Source: BP-133 sp040756995 (GTDB lineage Bacteria; Actinomycetota; Acidimicrobiia; IMCC26256; BP-133). Taken from it: DNA of 64,000 nt. The notes under the pieces are model-generated. The model was given only the letters and a program-made list of their open reading frames with translations. It was not told where the DNA came from and ran no database searches. Shown one piece after another: positions 26,079-34,224 of the stretch; the first letter of the stretch is position 1; each line of letters starts with the position of its first letter. Both the position numbers and the translations under genes were made by a program. The stretch spans positions 1-64,000 of the forward strand of contig JBFLYK010000006.1 of assembly GCA_040756995.1 (NCBI GenBank). Direction: 5' to 3'.

Positions 26079-26167
26079 AAGAGCAGTGTCGCGCCGTCGG
26101 CGGGTTGGCGCCCCATTCGCCCGTCCTCAACAACGCCTGATGGAGAGACGGCCGGACGAACCGAAAG

Positions 26168-27079
26168 TCATCGGTAGTCGTCGACCGTGGCATCTTTGCC
26201 GCCTTCGCGGACCTCGGTGATGAAGGCCCAGGCATCGGGCTGGCTGCCGTCGAGGTCGGTGAAGCCGTAGATCTTGGCCAGCTGGCCGCTGGACAGGGAC
26301 TGGCCGTTCCAGCGGGCGACGTCGGGGTCGGCGGCGAGGGCAGCCACGGCCCGTCCGACATAGTGCGGTGTCTCGCTGATGCCGAAGTCGGGCGTGTTCT
26401 TGGTCGCCTCCCGCCAGTTCGCTTCGGTGACGCCGTAGGCGTCGAGCATGGCCTCGGAGCGCAGCCACCCCGGTGTCAACGACAGCGCCGTCGCCCCATG
26501 GGGCTTCAGTTCGTGGGCCAGGGCCCAGGCCATGCGGTTCACCGCCGCCTTGGCCAGGTCGTAGAAGAACGAGATGCGGTAGTGGGTGGCGTTGTACTCA
26601 TCCGTCCCGTCGGTGACCTCGATCACCAGGCCGCCCGGTGTTCTGATCAGCAGCGGAATGGCGAAATGGCTCGTGATGGCGTGCGTGCCGACCGCCACGT
26701 GGAAGGTGCGCAGCCCCACGTCGAGGTTCGACTCCCACACCGTCTTGTTCCACTCCATGACGGTCGCGCCCCAGATGTCGTTGACCAGCACGTGGAGCGC
26801 ACCCTGCTCCCGCTCGATGCGGGCCACGAGATCCCGCACCTGCTCCGGCACCAGGTGGTCGACCCGAACCGCGACGCCCTTGCCGCCCGCCTCGTCGACC
26901 ATCTCCGCCGTCTCTTCGATGGTCTCCGGCCGGTTCATCTCCGACCGCTGCGTCCGGGTGGTGCGTCCGGTGACATACACGGTGGCCCCCGCCGCCCCGA
27001 GCTGCACGGCGATACCCCGCCCCGCCGCCCGGGTGCCCCCGGCCACCAGCGCGATCTTCCCCGCCAAAGGCTTGTCCAT
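26168..27079 (-). CDS. short-chain dehydrogenase/reductase (SDR)
   Basis: 303 residues from ATG 27077-27079. The cofactor motif is GGTRAAGRGIAVQLGAAG (GxxxGxG form), with VTGRTT after it suggesting NADP preference. Catalytic Tyr/Lys appears as YDLAK. The C-terminal third is longer than usual (QLAKIYGFTDLDG), as in the SDR subgroup of actinobacterial and fungal carbonyl reductases. Substrate unknown. It is followed by a small zinc-ribbon gene upstream on the same strand. Confidence 0.88.
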   Translation of the reverse strand: MDKPLAGKIALVAGGTRAAGRGIAVQLGAAGATVYVTGRTTRTQRSEMNRPETIEETAEMVDEAGGKGVAVRVDHLVPEQVRDLVARIEREQGALHVLVNDIWGATVMEWNKTVWESNLDVGLRTFHVAVGTHAITSHFAIPLLIRTPGGLVIEVTDGTDEYNATHYRISFFYDLAKAAVNRMAWALAHELKPHGATALSLTPGWLRSEAMLDAYGVTEANWREATKNTPDFGISETPHYVGRAVAALAADPDVARWNGQSLSSGQLAKIYGFTDLDGSQPDAWAFITEVREGGKDATVDDYR

Positions 27080-27121
27080 GGCCGCGCAACCTAACAAAGG
27101 CGTCGGCGTGTCCGGCACTGG

Positions 27122-27346
27122 TCACGGCGGTCCCGGCGGTGCCGGCGGTTCCGCGGAACCGCCTGTGCGTCTGCGCCACACGGCATCTCCGCTGCGCTCG
27201 AAGTCCACGCCGCACGTTTCACATCGAGCCACGTCGAACTCCACCGGCCCGCCGAACACCGGTGTGTATTCGCCCGCCGTCCCGACCCTGAGGTGCCACA
27301 CCGCCCCGGACCCGCCACCGCACTCCGGGCACTCGAACGTCGGCAC
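27122..27346 (-). CDS. small zinc-ribbon protein
   Basis: 74 residues. Two CxxC pairs (CPECGGG near residue 6 and CETCGVDF near 43) spaced about 33 apart suggest one zinc ribbon. The C-terminus is Pro rich. No catalytic feature is seen. It lies 42 bp upstream of the SDR gene on the same strand and may share its transcript. Confidence 0.6.
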   Translation of the reverse strand: MPTFECPECGGGSGAVWHLRVGTAGEYTPVFGGPVEFDVARCETCGVDFERSGDAVWRRRTGGSAEPPAPPGPP

Positions 27347-27410
27347 GCCTCCAGACTGCCAGACCCCGCTCGCTCCTCGCTCCCGCCGCGGGCGTCAAGC
27401 GGGTGGTGAA

Positions 27411-28082
27411 TCAATAGGCCGGCCGGAAGAGCGCGCTCCGTTTGCCGGTCGAAGGCGGCGGGGTCGGTGGCTGGGGGGTTGGTCGCATCGACGTCAACCG
27501 TTGGGCGCTCGGACGGCGGGCGGCCCGGCTGGCTCTGCTGTCGCTCCTGGACCAGGGCTGCATGAACACCTGAGAGACGAAGATGATCCCGTTGACGATG
27601 ACCACCCCCACTCCGACATACCTGAAGGAGGGGTCGACCAGATTCCAGAGATGCGAGCCGGAGGCGACGAAGGCGGCGTGCAGGAGAGGTTGAGAAGGGC
27701 CGTGCCCCACGTTCTCGCCCAGCTTCTGCCAAGAGCCGGTGACGCCCCTCGATATCCGTGAGTGCCACACCTTGCGGGCGGCGGCCATGGTGGTGGCCCA
27801 CTGGCGCGCCTTTCGAGTGAGGTTCGGCCGCACCTCGAGAACGGGCAGGCCTCGACTGGCGCGCAACCGGTTGATGTCGGTCACGAAAGCGGCCTCGATC
27901 CGTGCCGCGTCCCGCGGCCAGGGCGCTCTCACGCCAGGCGGCGGTCTCTGCGCTGACACGGAACCCGCTCCGGCCGGGGTGGGACTGAGGGGCGACGCAA
28001 CACCGGCGAGGAGCACGATCGTGCACAGGACGAACGTCATCCCCTTCGCGGCCGAACGCGGCTTCCCCTCGCTGGTCGACAA
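27411..28082 (-). CDS. secreted CAP-domain (SCP/PR1-like) protein
   Basis: 223 residues from a TTG start (28080-28082) with a strong GAGGGGGGG ribosome site; ATG 28040 is possible. A signal peptide covers about 15-40 (TFVLCTIVLLAGVAS). The CAP fold follows: DINRLRASRGLPVLEV, HSRISRG, KLGENVGHGP, and FRYVGVGVVIVNGIIFVSQVF near the end, which are the usual CAP motif blocks. The C-terminus is Arg/Pro rich. Such proteins are secreted lipid or peptide binders; the exact role is unknown. Confidence 0.85.
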   Translation of the reverse strand: MSTSEGKPRSAAKGMTFVLCTIVLLAGVASPLSPTPAGAGSVSAQRPPPGVRAPWPRDAARIEAAFVTDINRLRASRGLPVLEVRPNLTRKARQWATTMAAARKVWHSRISRGVTGSWQKLGENVGHGPSQPLLHAAFVASGSHLWNLVDPSFRYVGVGVVIVNGIIFVSQVFMQPWSRSDSRASRAARRPSAQRLTSMRPTPQPPTPPPSTGKRSALFRPAY

Positions 28083-28453
28083 TGTCCCCCCCTCAGAACT
28101 CAGCTGAATTGGAAGCGACGATTGCTACTGACCGACCCGGACAGCGCGGCTTGAGGCGCGGAAAGTCTTAAAATACAAGCTGCCAGGTTTCCCCAAATGC
28201 CTGCTTCGGCGGCCCGGGCTTTCTCACATATCAAAAACGACGTCCGCAGGATCCGGACGACGGCTTGCGAGTGATTGGTATGGGAGTTCGTCGTCGAACG
28301 TACATCAGCCTGTCATCCAGGGAAAGCTCGAGGCTCGACTTGTTCAGAAATTGTTGTGCGGGACGCTTTGCAGCATCGAAGCGTTGCGGGGTGCGTCCTT
28401 TTCGCTACTCAGCGGTCGATGAATTCCGGCGTTCGCTCAGGTGCCGTCCGACA
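28083..28453. other. 371-bp intergenic region, lower GC than its surroundings
   Basis: No gene of reasonable coding bias is seen. The AT-rich patch near 28165-28235 (AAAATACAAG and ACATATCAAAAACG) stands out in this genome and probably holds the promoter of the CAP gene. A 6-bp inverted repeat (28241-28246 with 28254-28259) is too small to call a terminator. Confidence 0.6.
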
Positions 28454-28753
28454 TCAGCGAGACCGGGTGGTTCGGCTCCGGCGTTCGCTGTTTCGGTGAG
28501 GCCTCAGGGCCAGGTGCAGCTGGCGGCGCAGGTGGTCGGTGGGGAGACTCCGAACCGACGGATCCCTCTTGGGCCGCCCGTCGCGCAGGGCGATGGTGAC
28601 GAAGACGGCGCCGGCGCCGAGCAGGAGCAGCGTCGGGAGCAGGAAGACGATGTTGGTCTGGCCGCTCAGGACTCCGAAGACGAGGAACAACAGGATCAGA
28701 GGCAGGAAGATGATCATGTCATCTGACTTCTTCCCCTCGGGGCCCCGACCCAT
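28454..28753 (-). CDS. small membrane protein with two helices
   Basis: 99 residues from ATG 28753, or 87 from ATG 28717. Two hydrophobic stretches (IIFLPLILLFLVFGV and IVFLLPTLLLLGAGAVFV) are followed by an Arg-rich cytosolic tail. No family recognised. A ribosome site GAGGG lies before 28753. It is divergent from the next gene by 28 bp. Confidence 0.55.
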   Translation of the reverse strand: MGRGPEGKKSDDMIIFLPLILLFLVFGVLSGQTNIVFLLPTLLLLGAGAVFVTIALRDGRPKRDPSVRSLPTDHLRRQLHLALRPHRNSERRSRTTRSR

Positions 28754-28781
28754 TCGGAGCCCTCACGGGATAATTGGCGAC

Positions 28782-29330
28782 ATGTTGCGCTTGGGCATTG
28801 CCGACCATTTCGGCTGGGCGGTGGCCGTGACGGCGTCGGCGGACCACGTCGTCGTCGACCGTCGACGGATCGAGCTGATCGAACCCGGCATGTGCGAGGC
28901 GCCGATCCACTACGAGAGCCACCGTCTCGATGTCGTCGGCACGGCCGAGCTCGTGGCGAAGGTGCGGGCGTCGGTCGTGCGGGCGACGTCCGCGGCCCTC
29001 GACGGCCTCACAACCGCGCTGCCCGAGCCGATCGTCTCGGTCTCGCTCCGGGCCTGGCCGCTCGACTTCCCCGACGACATCGCCGTCCAACGCCGCAAGC
29101 CGTATGAGAGCCGGGCCGACGCCATCATGTACCGCCAGGTGCTGGACGAGGCGGCCCGGGCCCGTGGCTGGAAGGTCCATCTCTACAATGCGAAGGACGT
29201 CCTGGGTCAAGCCATCAGCCTGCTGGCCGAGCGGGCGGATGAAGTGCTGGAAGGCCCTCGGGCCACCCTCGGTCCGCCCTGGACGAAGGACCACCGGATC
29301 GCACTCGCGGCGACGGTCGTCGCCGGCTGA
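28782..29330 (+). CDS. conserved hypothetical protein, possible RNase H-like fold
   Basis: 182 residues from ATG 28782. The start LRLGIADHFGWAVAVTASAD, then VVVDRRRIELI, looks like a beta-alpha-beta opening with an early acidic residue, and the C-terminal half has MYRQVLDEAARARGWKVH. I know similar proteins only as hypothetical ones in actinobacteria and rhizobia. A nuclease or RNase H-like fold is a guess. It faces the VOC gene, with 8 bp between stops. Confidence 0.6.
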   Translation: MLRLGIADHFGWAVAVTASADHVVVDRRRIELIEPGMCEAPIHYESHRLDVVGTAELVAKVRASVVRATSAALDGLTTALPEPIVSVSLRAWPLDFPDDIAVQRRKPYESRADAIMYRQVLDEAARARGWKVHLYNAKDVLGQAISLLAERADEVLEGPRATLGPPWTKDHRIALAATVVAG

Positions 29331-29338
29331 GAAGGCGA

Positions 29339-29704
29339 TCAGTACTCGACGAGTTCGACCTCGTGGCCGTCGGGGTCGAAGAAGTAGATGCGGCGGCCGG
29401 GGTGGTAGTCGGCTTCCCAGTGGACGGTGGCGCCGAGCCGGTCGAGGCGTCGGCGGGCTTCGTCGAGGTCGTCCACGACGAATCCGAAGTGGTTGAGCCC
29501 GGGGCGGGAGTAGTCGTGGCCGACCTCGCCGTCGGTTGCCGCCTGGAACAGGGCGAGATAGCACCGGTCGTCACCGACGTGGGCCCCGAGCCGCTCGCCG
29601 TCGATCGTGCCCTTCCAACGGACATGGGCGTCGAGGAGGTTGCAATAGAAGGACACTGAGCGGTCCAGATCCGTGACCGTGAGATTGACGTGCTCGAGGT
29701 TCAT
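29339..29704 (-). CDS. VOC-superfamily (glyoxalase/bleomycin-resistance) protein
   Basis: 121 residues with two beta-alpha-beta-beta-beta units: LEHVNLTVTDLDRSVSFY, then LNHFGFVVDDLDEARRRL and IYFFDPDGHEVELVEY. Metal ligands His6, His72 and Glu119 are in the expected places. VOC enzymes include glyoxalases, dioxygenases and binding proteins; the substrate is unknown. Start ATG at 29702-29704. Confidence 0.88.
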   Translation of the reverse strand: MNLEHVNLTVTDLDRSVSFYCNLLDAHVRWKGTIDGERLGAHVGDDRCYLALFQAATDGEVGHDYSRPGLNHFGFVVDDLDEARRRLDRLGATVHWEADYHPGRRIYFFDPDGHEVELVEY

Positions 29705-29766
29705 GAGCCGGACGATAGGACCTCAAGTGGACTTGAAGTCAAGGCCGCGCCTCCGGCGGTGCCCGC

Positions 29767-30153
29767 TCAGCGTTTCAGGTATTGCTCGGCGAGCTTGGGC
29801 GGGGCGCAGGCCAGCCAGGCGTCGGTGATCGCCTCCCGCAGATCGCGCTTCCCGACCTTGTTCAGCTGGATGAGCACGGCGGGGAAGCCGTCGAAATGCG
29901 GAATGGTGAAGAAGCCTTTCAGCCCCGCGGCGAGGACGGCTTCCTTCTCGCCGAGGTCGGCCACCCGCACGGCCAGGATCGGGCCGTCCGGCGGGGTGGC
30001 GTCGCCGAAGCGCTTGATGTCCGCCTTCCTGAACGGACGCTCCCAGGCGAAGCCCTTGCCGGCCACCATCCACGTCCGGTTGCCGTACTTTTCGCCCACC
30101 GTGACCTCCGGCAGCCCCGACGCGATCTCGGCGGCGTTGTCGATCGTGGCCAT
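29767..30153 (-). CDS. MmcQ/YjbR-family DNA-binding-fold protein
   Basis: 128 residues matching the CyaY-like-fold MmcQ/YjbR family: LPEVTVGEKYGNRTWMV, then FIPHFDGFP-like FTIPHFDGFPAVLIQLNKVG, and the closing DAWLACAPPKLAEQY, which is a hallmark of this family. Function is uncertain. It lies 62 bp upstream of the VOC gene on the same strand. Confidence 0.88.
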   Translation of the reverse strand: MATIDNAAEIASGLPEVTVGEKYGNRTWMVAGKGFAWERPFRKADIKRFGDATPPDGPILAVRVADLGEKEAVLAAGLKGFFTIPHFDGFPAVLIQLNKVGKRDLREAITDAWLACAPPKLAEQYLKR

Positions 30154-30222
30154 CGGCGGACACCGTAGTGGACGAGCCGCCCGGGGCTCAGCCGACGACC
30201 GAGCTGGGCGACCGACAGCCCG

Positions 30223-30618
30223 TTACTGCGCGGCCGGCGGCTTCTTCCGCAGGCGGCCGAGCAGCTGCTGGAGCATCCCCTTCAGCTTCTCGAGGGTCGG
30301 CTGGACTTTCTTCCCCGCCTCTTCGACCTTGGGGCCGAGCTTCTCCTTGGCCTCTTCAACCTTGGGGCCCAGCTTCTCCTTGGCCTCTTCGACTTTCGGT
30401 CCGAGCTTCTCTTTCGCCTCTTCGATCTTCGGCCCGAGTTTCTCTTTGGCCTCTTCGATCTTGGGGGCCAGCTTCTCCTTGACCTCCTCCAGCTTCTCCT
30501 TGGCCATCTCGACCGTGCCGCCCGCACCGTGCTCCGAAGCTCCCTCCGTCGGCTTGGCTCCCGCGTCCTGCGCCGGGGCCGGTTCGGCCGCTTGGCCTTG
30601 CGTCGGGTCCTGGTCCAT
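30223..30618 (-). CDS. LEA-like protein of five 11-residue repeats
   Basis: 131 residues with ribosome site GGAGGAA. Residues 1-35 are acidic/polar and disordered. Residues 48-102 are five tandem 11-mers of the type EKLGPKVEEAK, the last ending in Gly. The repeating Lys/Glu and Leu/Val spacing makes an amphipathic helix, as in group 3 LEA proteins and apolipoprotein-like repeats. Proteins of this kind protect membranes or enzymes during drying or cold; that role is inferred. A short basic C-terminal helix (LLGRLRKKP) follows. Cytosolic, no signal peptide. Confidence 0.8.
   Translation of the reverse strand: MDQDPTQGQAAEPAPAQDAGAKPTEGASEHGAGGTVEMAKEKLEEVKEKLAPKIEEAKEKLGPKIEEAKEKLGPKVEEAKEKLGPKVEEAKEKLGPKVEEAGKKVQPTLEKLKGMLQQLLGRLRKKPPAAQ
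30313..30477 (-). repeat. five tandem 33-bp repeats inside the LEA-like gene
   Basis: Each unit encodes EKLxPKxEEAK. Copies differ mainly by silent changes and by Ile/Val, so expansion is fairly recent. Variation in copy number between strains would be expected. Confidence 0.9.
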
Positions 30619-30649
30619 GGTCAGTTCCTCCGCTTGTTCGGTCGTCGTC

Positions 30650-31276
30650 TCAGCACGGCGATGGTTCCCCGTCCTTGACCGCCCGCAACACCACTTCGGT
30701 GGTCTTGCGGTGCCTGCCGCCGGGGGACGGGGTCTGCCCGGTCACGGTCCAGTCTCGGTCGACCACCTGACGCCGGCCCCGGCCCGAGGCGTCCCGGGAG
30801 CTCATCGTGTAGAAGCCTGCCGACTGCAGGGTGTCCTGCGCTTCCTGCAGGTCGAAGCAGAGGAGCTTGGGCATCCGGCCCGGACGGCGCCGGTCGGGGA
30901 CGGGCGGGGCGCCCCGTTCGCCGTAGTGCAGGACCCGGAAGACCAGTTGGGTGTCCGACGACGCCCGCGTCCCGGCCTTGGGGGACTGGGACACGACGAC
31001 CCAGTCCTGGTCGTGGACCTGCCGCCGGCGGAGCCCCGAGGCGTCGACCGACACCATCCGGGTGAACCCGGCGGCCTGGCCCTTGTCCTGGCCGAGCTGG
31101 AGGTCCATGCACATCACATCCGGTACGACACCGGAGCGGGCCGGCGTCTCGAAGCCCGGCGCGTCCTCCGGCCGACCGCAGGAGGAGGGGGCCGACGTCG
31201 CCGCCTCCGGAGACCACAGGGCGGCGCCGCCCAGGATCAGCAGTCCGACGAGGCCCTTCGCACGGCGTCTGACCAC
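30650..31276 (-). CDS. secreted protein with two PASTA-like domains
   Basis: 208 residues from GTG 31274-31276. A signal peptide covers about 1-29 (KGLVGLLILGGAALW). Two homologous units of about 65 residues follow: VPDVMCMDLQLGQDKGQAAGF and MPKLLCFDLQEAQDTLQSAGF, each with a DASGxxRRQV stretch and an ending VVSQSPKAG or VTGQTPSPG, as in PASTA domains of cell-wall kinases and penicillin-binding proteins. Each has one Cys at the same place. Free-standing PASTA proteins may bind peptidoglycan; the role is inferred. Confidence 0.82.
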   Translation of the reverse strand: MVRRRAKGLVGLLILGGAALWSPEAATSAPSSCGRPEDAPGFETPARSGVVPDVMCMDLQLGQDKGQAAGFTRMVSVDASGLRRRQVHDQDWVVVSQSPKAGTRASSDTQLVFRVLHYGERGAPPVPDRRRPGRMPKLLCFDLQEAQDTLQSAGFYTMSSRDASGRGRRQVVDRDWTVTGQTPSPGGRHRKTTEVVLRAVKDGEPSPC

Positions 31277-31358
31277 CGCACCATTATGACCAGAACGAGC
31301 GGGCCCTCGTCGTGACCCCCTGGGCCCGGATCAGATCCGCCCCGGCGACCTCGTTACC

Positions 31359-32114
31359 ATGCCCGGAGTGGTCGCCGTCGCTGCCGCCCTGTCCGTGGTG
31401 CTGGCGGCGTGGATGGTCTTCGTGCAGCCCCTGGCCGGCCGGCGGCGCTACCGGCGTCTGGTCGAGCGGCTGGGTCGCGACCCCTCGGCCCGGTTGCGCC
31501 ACTACCAACGGGGCGTCACCTTCGAATGGCTGGGAGCCGCGGTCGTCGGCCTGCTGGCCCTGCTGGCCCACAGCCGCCTCTCTTCGCTGTGGCCTCCGGG
31601 AGACGACCTCAGTGTGGCGGCCCAGATCCCGGCCCTGGCGGTGGTCGTCGTGGCCGTGACCGCCGTCTACCGCTTCGGCGGCGCGCCGACCCGGCGGGCT
31701 CTGGCCGTCCAGCTCCGGCCGGTGGCCGCCCTGCTGCCCCGCACCCCGGTCGAACGGCGCTGGTTCGCGCTGCTGGCGGTGACGGCCGGCATTTGCGAGG
31801 AGCTGCTCTACCGGGGTTTCGGTCTCGCCGCCCTCCGGTGGGCCGACCCCGACATCGGTAAGCCGGCGCTGATCATCATGACGGGGGCCGCCTTCGGGCT
31901 GGCCCACCTCTACCAGGGGCGGCTCGGCATGACCCTCACCGGCATCCTCGGCGCCTACTTCGGCTGGATCACGATCTCCACCGGCACTCTCATCCCCGTC
32001 ATGGTCCTCCACGCACTGCTGGACCTGCGGATCCTCTGGCTGCCGCTGGAGGCCGTGCCGTTGCCACCCCCGCCCAGCGCCAGCCTCGCCGGCGACGCCG
32101 AGGGCGGCCCCTAG
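31359..32114 (+). CDS. CPBP-family intramembrane metalloprotease
   Basis: 251 residues and about six membrane helices. Family motifs: EELLYRG near residue 146 (EExxxR), FGLAHLYQG (FxxxH) near 185, and HALLDL near the C-terminus, giving the Glu/Glu/His/His metal site. Such proteases (Rce1/CAAX-like, ABI) cut membrane proteins and are often linked to stress or bacteriocin immunity. ATG 31359 lacks a strong ribosome site. It is divergent from the PASTA gene by 82 bp. Confidence 0.88.
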   Translation: MPGVVAVAAALSVVLAAWMVFVQPLAGRRRYRRLVERLGRDPSARLRHYQRGVTFEWLGAAVVGLLALLAHSRLSSLWPPGDDLSVAAQIPALAVVVVAVTAVYRFGGAPTRRALAVQLRPVAALLPRTPVERRWFALLAVTAGICEELLYRGFGLAALRWADPDIGKPALIIMTGAAFGLAHLYQGRLGMTLTGILGAYFGWITISTGTLIPVMVLHALLDLRILWLPLEAVPLPPPPSASLAGDAEGGP

Positions 32115-32149
32115 CCGAGCTGGGCGCCGAGGGCCCGGGCCGGCGCGGT

Positions 32150-33505
32150 TCAGACAGGCAGGGCGGAGAGGAGCTTGGAGACCACGGGCAGGGAACCGAG
32201 CGGCAGCCCGGACAGGACGTTGCCGACCGGCGGCAGCCCGGCGGCCGGAATCCCGGTGAGGACGTTGCCGAGGACGGGCAGCCCCGCGCCGCCGGCCGCT
32301 GGCGAGGTCAGGAGGCCCCCGACCAGCGGCAGGTTGCCGGCCGGCACGGCGCCGAGGAGCTGACCGACGACGGGAAGCCCCGTCGTCGGCAGCCCGCTCA
32401 GCACCCCGCCGAGGATCGGGAGTTGGTTGACGGGCAGGGCGGAGATCAGGTTGCCCACCAGGGTCAGATCGCCGGTGCTCAGCGAGTCGAGCAATCCGCT
32501 CACGATCGGGATGCCGGTCGACGACAGCCCGACCGTGTGCAGCAGGTTGGTCACGGCGTTGAGCACACCGCCCAGCACCCCGCCGATCAGCCCACCGCCG
32601 CTCAGCAGGCCACCGGTGCCGAGGAGGCCGCCGTCGGTGGAGAGCAGCTCCCCGAGGATCGGGAGGTCCTGGAGAGGCAGGCTCGACAGCACGCCGCCGA
32701 CCGCGACGATCTCCGTCGGGGACAGGGAGCCGAGCACCTGCGTGACCGGGGCCACACCATTGGCCGGAAGGCCGGACAGCAGCTGGCCCAGCAGCGGCAG
32801 CTTCGACGCCGGAACGACCTTGAGCAGCTGCCCCACGACCGGGAGCCCACCGGCCGGGAGGCCCTTGAGCAGGCCGGCGACCTGCGTGACATCACCGGAA
32901 CCGACCGTGGTGAGCAGACTCCCGACGAGGGGAAGTTGGTTGGCGGGGACGGCACCGAGGAGCTGCCCGACGAGCGGCAGGCCGGAAGCCGGCAGGGCAT
33001 TCAGCAGCTTGGAGATGTCGAGCACCGATCCCGCCGGCACCTTCTTCAGAACGTCGCCGAGCACCGGGACACCGAGCGCGCTGGCGCTGAAGCCGGGAGG
33101 CGTCGACGAGCCGCCGGCCGCCGGAGCGGTCGAGGACGGCGTTGTCGCCGCCGGCCCGCTCACGGTGACCCCGGTCGCGACCGGCAGGCTGCCCCCGGAC
33201 GATGCCGTGACGCCGCGGCCCGACCCGGCGGCGTCGACTCCGCCGCCCGACGGAGCGCTGCCGCCGACCGTGACGCCGGCGCCGGCCGACACCGGCGAAC
33301 CCGTGGGCGCCGAACCCTTCGCCCTGACCTTGCCGGCTTGACCCTTGTCACCGGCGACCGTGGTGACGTCGGCGCTCTCCAGCGCCGCGGTGGCCGGCGT
33401 CGCCGGTTTCTCGACCGACAACACCCCGGTCTTCGCCCCCGCCGACACGATCCCGCTGAGCAGCACGACCGCAATGGCCGACGCCAACGTTCCGTGCTGT
33501 CGCAT
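32150..33505 (-). CDS. secreted Leu/Pro/Gly-rich protein of about 18 fifteen-residue repeats
   Basis: 451 residues from ATG 33503-33505, with AGGAGTGGGGG upstream. A signal peptide covers 1-24. Residues 25-140 are Gly/Ser/Thr rich and probably disordered. From 146 to the end the chain is a regular 15-residue repeat of the form LPxVGxLLxxxPxxx (for example LPLVGQLLGAVPANQ), about 18 copies, broken once by a Gly-rich patch near 290-320. Such periodicity suggests an elongated solenoid or stacked helices. No family is recognised. It may be a surface stalk or a matrix protein. Confidence 0.75.
   Translation of the reverse strand: MRQHGTLASAIAVVLLSGIVSAGAKTGVLSVEKPATPATAALESADVTTVAGDKGQAGKVRAKGSAPTGSPVSAGAGVTVGGSAPSGGGVDAAGSGRGVTASSGGSLPVATGVTVSGPAATTPSSTAPAAGGSSTPPGFSASALGVPVLGDVLKKVPAGSVLDISKLLNALPASGLPLVGQLLGAVPANQLPLVGSLLTTVGSGDVTQVAGLLKGLPAGGLPVVGQLLKVVPASKLPLLGQLLSGLPANGVAPVTQVLGSLSPTEIVAVGGVLSSLPLQDLPILGELLSTDGGLLGTGGLLSGGGLIGGVLGGVLNAVTNLLHTVGLSSTGIPIVSGLLDSLSTGDLTLVGNLISALPVNQLPILGGVLSGLPTTGLPVVGQLLGAVPAGNLPLVGGLLTSPAAGGAGLPVLGNVLTGIPAAGLPPVGNVLSGLPLGSLPVVSKLLSALPV
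32153..33070 (-). repeat. tandem 45-bp repeat array of the secreted Leu/Pro-rich protein
   Basis: About 18 units encode LPxVGxLLxxxPxxx, diverged at DNA level but kept in period. Conserved positions are Leu1, Pro2, Gly5, Leu7-Leu8 and Pro12. One irregular stretch breaks the register near the middle. Confidence 0.8.
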
Positions 33506-33606
33506 GCGGCCCCCACTCCTTCCTGGGTGGCCGGCCGATCGGCGGGCCCTGGCTCGCACCCTCCGATCGGACGGGAGCCGCCCGGCCTTAGCCTTCCGGT
33601 CGGTGG

Positions 33607-34224
33607 CTACGGGGCGACGGCGACTCCGAGGGAGGCGGCGCCCCACGGCTTGGGGGCGCTCTTCTCGTAGAACGTGTCGAGCTCGGTGATCGTGAAGCCG
33701 GCCTTCGTCAGGAGATCGGGCACCGGGCGGGTGAGGTGACACCCGCCGAAGAGCCGCTTCTGCATCGGCTCCAGGCGGTGCTGCCAGCGGCGGACCGACT
33801 CGTCGGGGGCGAGCCCGTGCTCGAGGAAGTGCAGTTCGCCGCCCGGTTTGAGAACCCTCCGGATCTCCCGCAGCGCGGCCTCGACGTCGGGGATCGTGCA
33901 CAGGGTGAACGTCGACAGCGCCGCGTCGCAGCTGTCGTCGGCCAGCGGCAGCGACTGCCCGTCGAGGCCCTGGCGCTCGATCGGCACCCCGGCGGCGGCG
34001 AGACGCTTGCCGGCCAGCTTCCACCCGGTGTCGGCCGGTTCGATGGCCGCCACGGCGCTGACCTCGGGCGGGTAGTAGGGGATGTTGAGCCCCGACCCGA
34101 ACCCCACCTCGACGACCTGGCCGTGGAGCCCGGCGCACACCCTTTCCCGCAGGCGGCGGAGCGGCTTGACGTTGCAGGCCAGGTTGATGATCCGCGGCAG
34201 CACCCGTTCGTCGTAAATGCCCAT
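33607..34224 (-). CDS. class I SAM-dependent methyltransferase (phospholipid N-methyltransferase-like)
   Basis: 205 residues. Motifs: VVEVGFGSGLNIPYYP (motif I), AIEPADTGWKLA (motif II) and ALREIRRVLKPGGELHFLEHG (motif III/post I). A first helix VLPRIINLACN is common in small actinobacterial phospholipid or quinone methyltransferases. The ATG overlaps the TGA of the upstream ExoD-like gene by one base, so both are read from one transcript. Confidence 0.88.
   Translation of the reverse strand: MGIYDERVLPRIINLACNVKPLRRLRERVCAGLHGQVVEVGFGSGLNIPYYPPEVSAVAAIEPADTGWKLAGKRLAAAGVPIERQGLDGQSLPLADDSCDAALSTFTLCTIPDVEAALREIRRVLKPGGELHFLEHGLAPDESVRRWQHRLEPMQKRLFGGCHLTRPVPDLLTKAGFTITELDTFYEKSAPKPWGAASLGVAVAP

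Noticed and set aside
28241..28259. Terminator formed by CGTCCG and CGGACG
   Set aside because: Only six base pairs, no T-run, and no gene ends close enough.
30313..30477. CRISPR-like array
   Set aside because: The 33-bp repeats are contiguous without spacers and keep a coding frame.
29690..31315. Large plus-strand frame over the LEA-like and PASTA genes
   Set aside because: Its Ser/Phe-rich repeats are the reverse reading of the LEA repeats; ribosome sites and signal peptide support the minus-strand genes.
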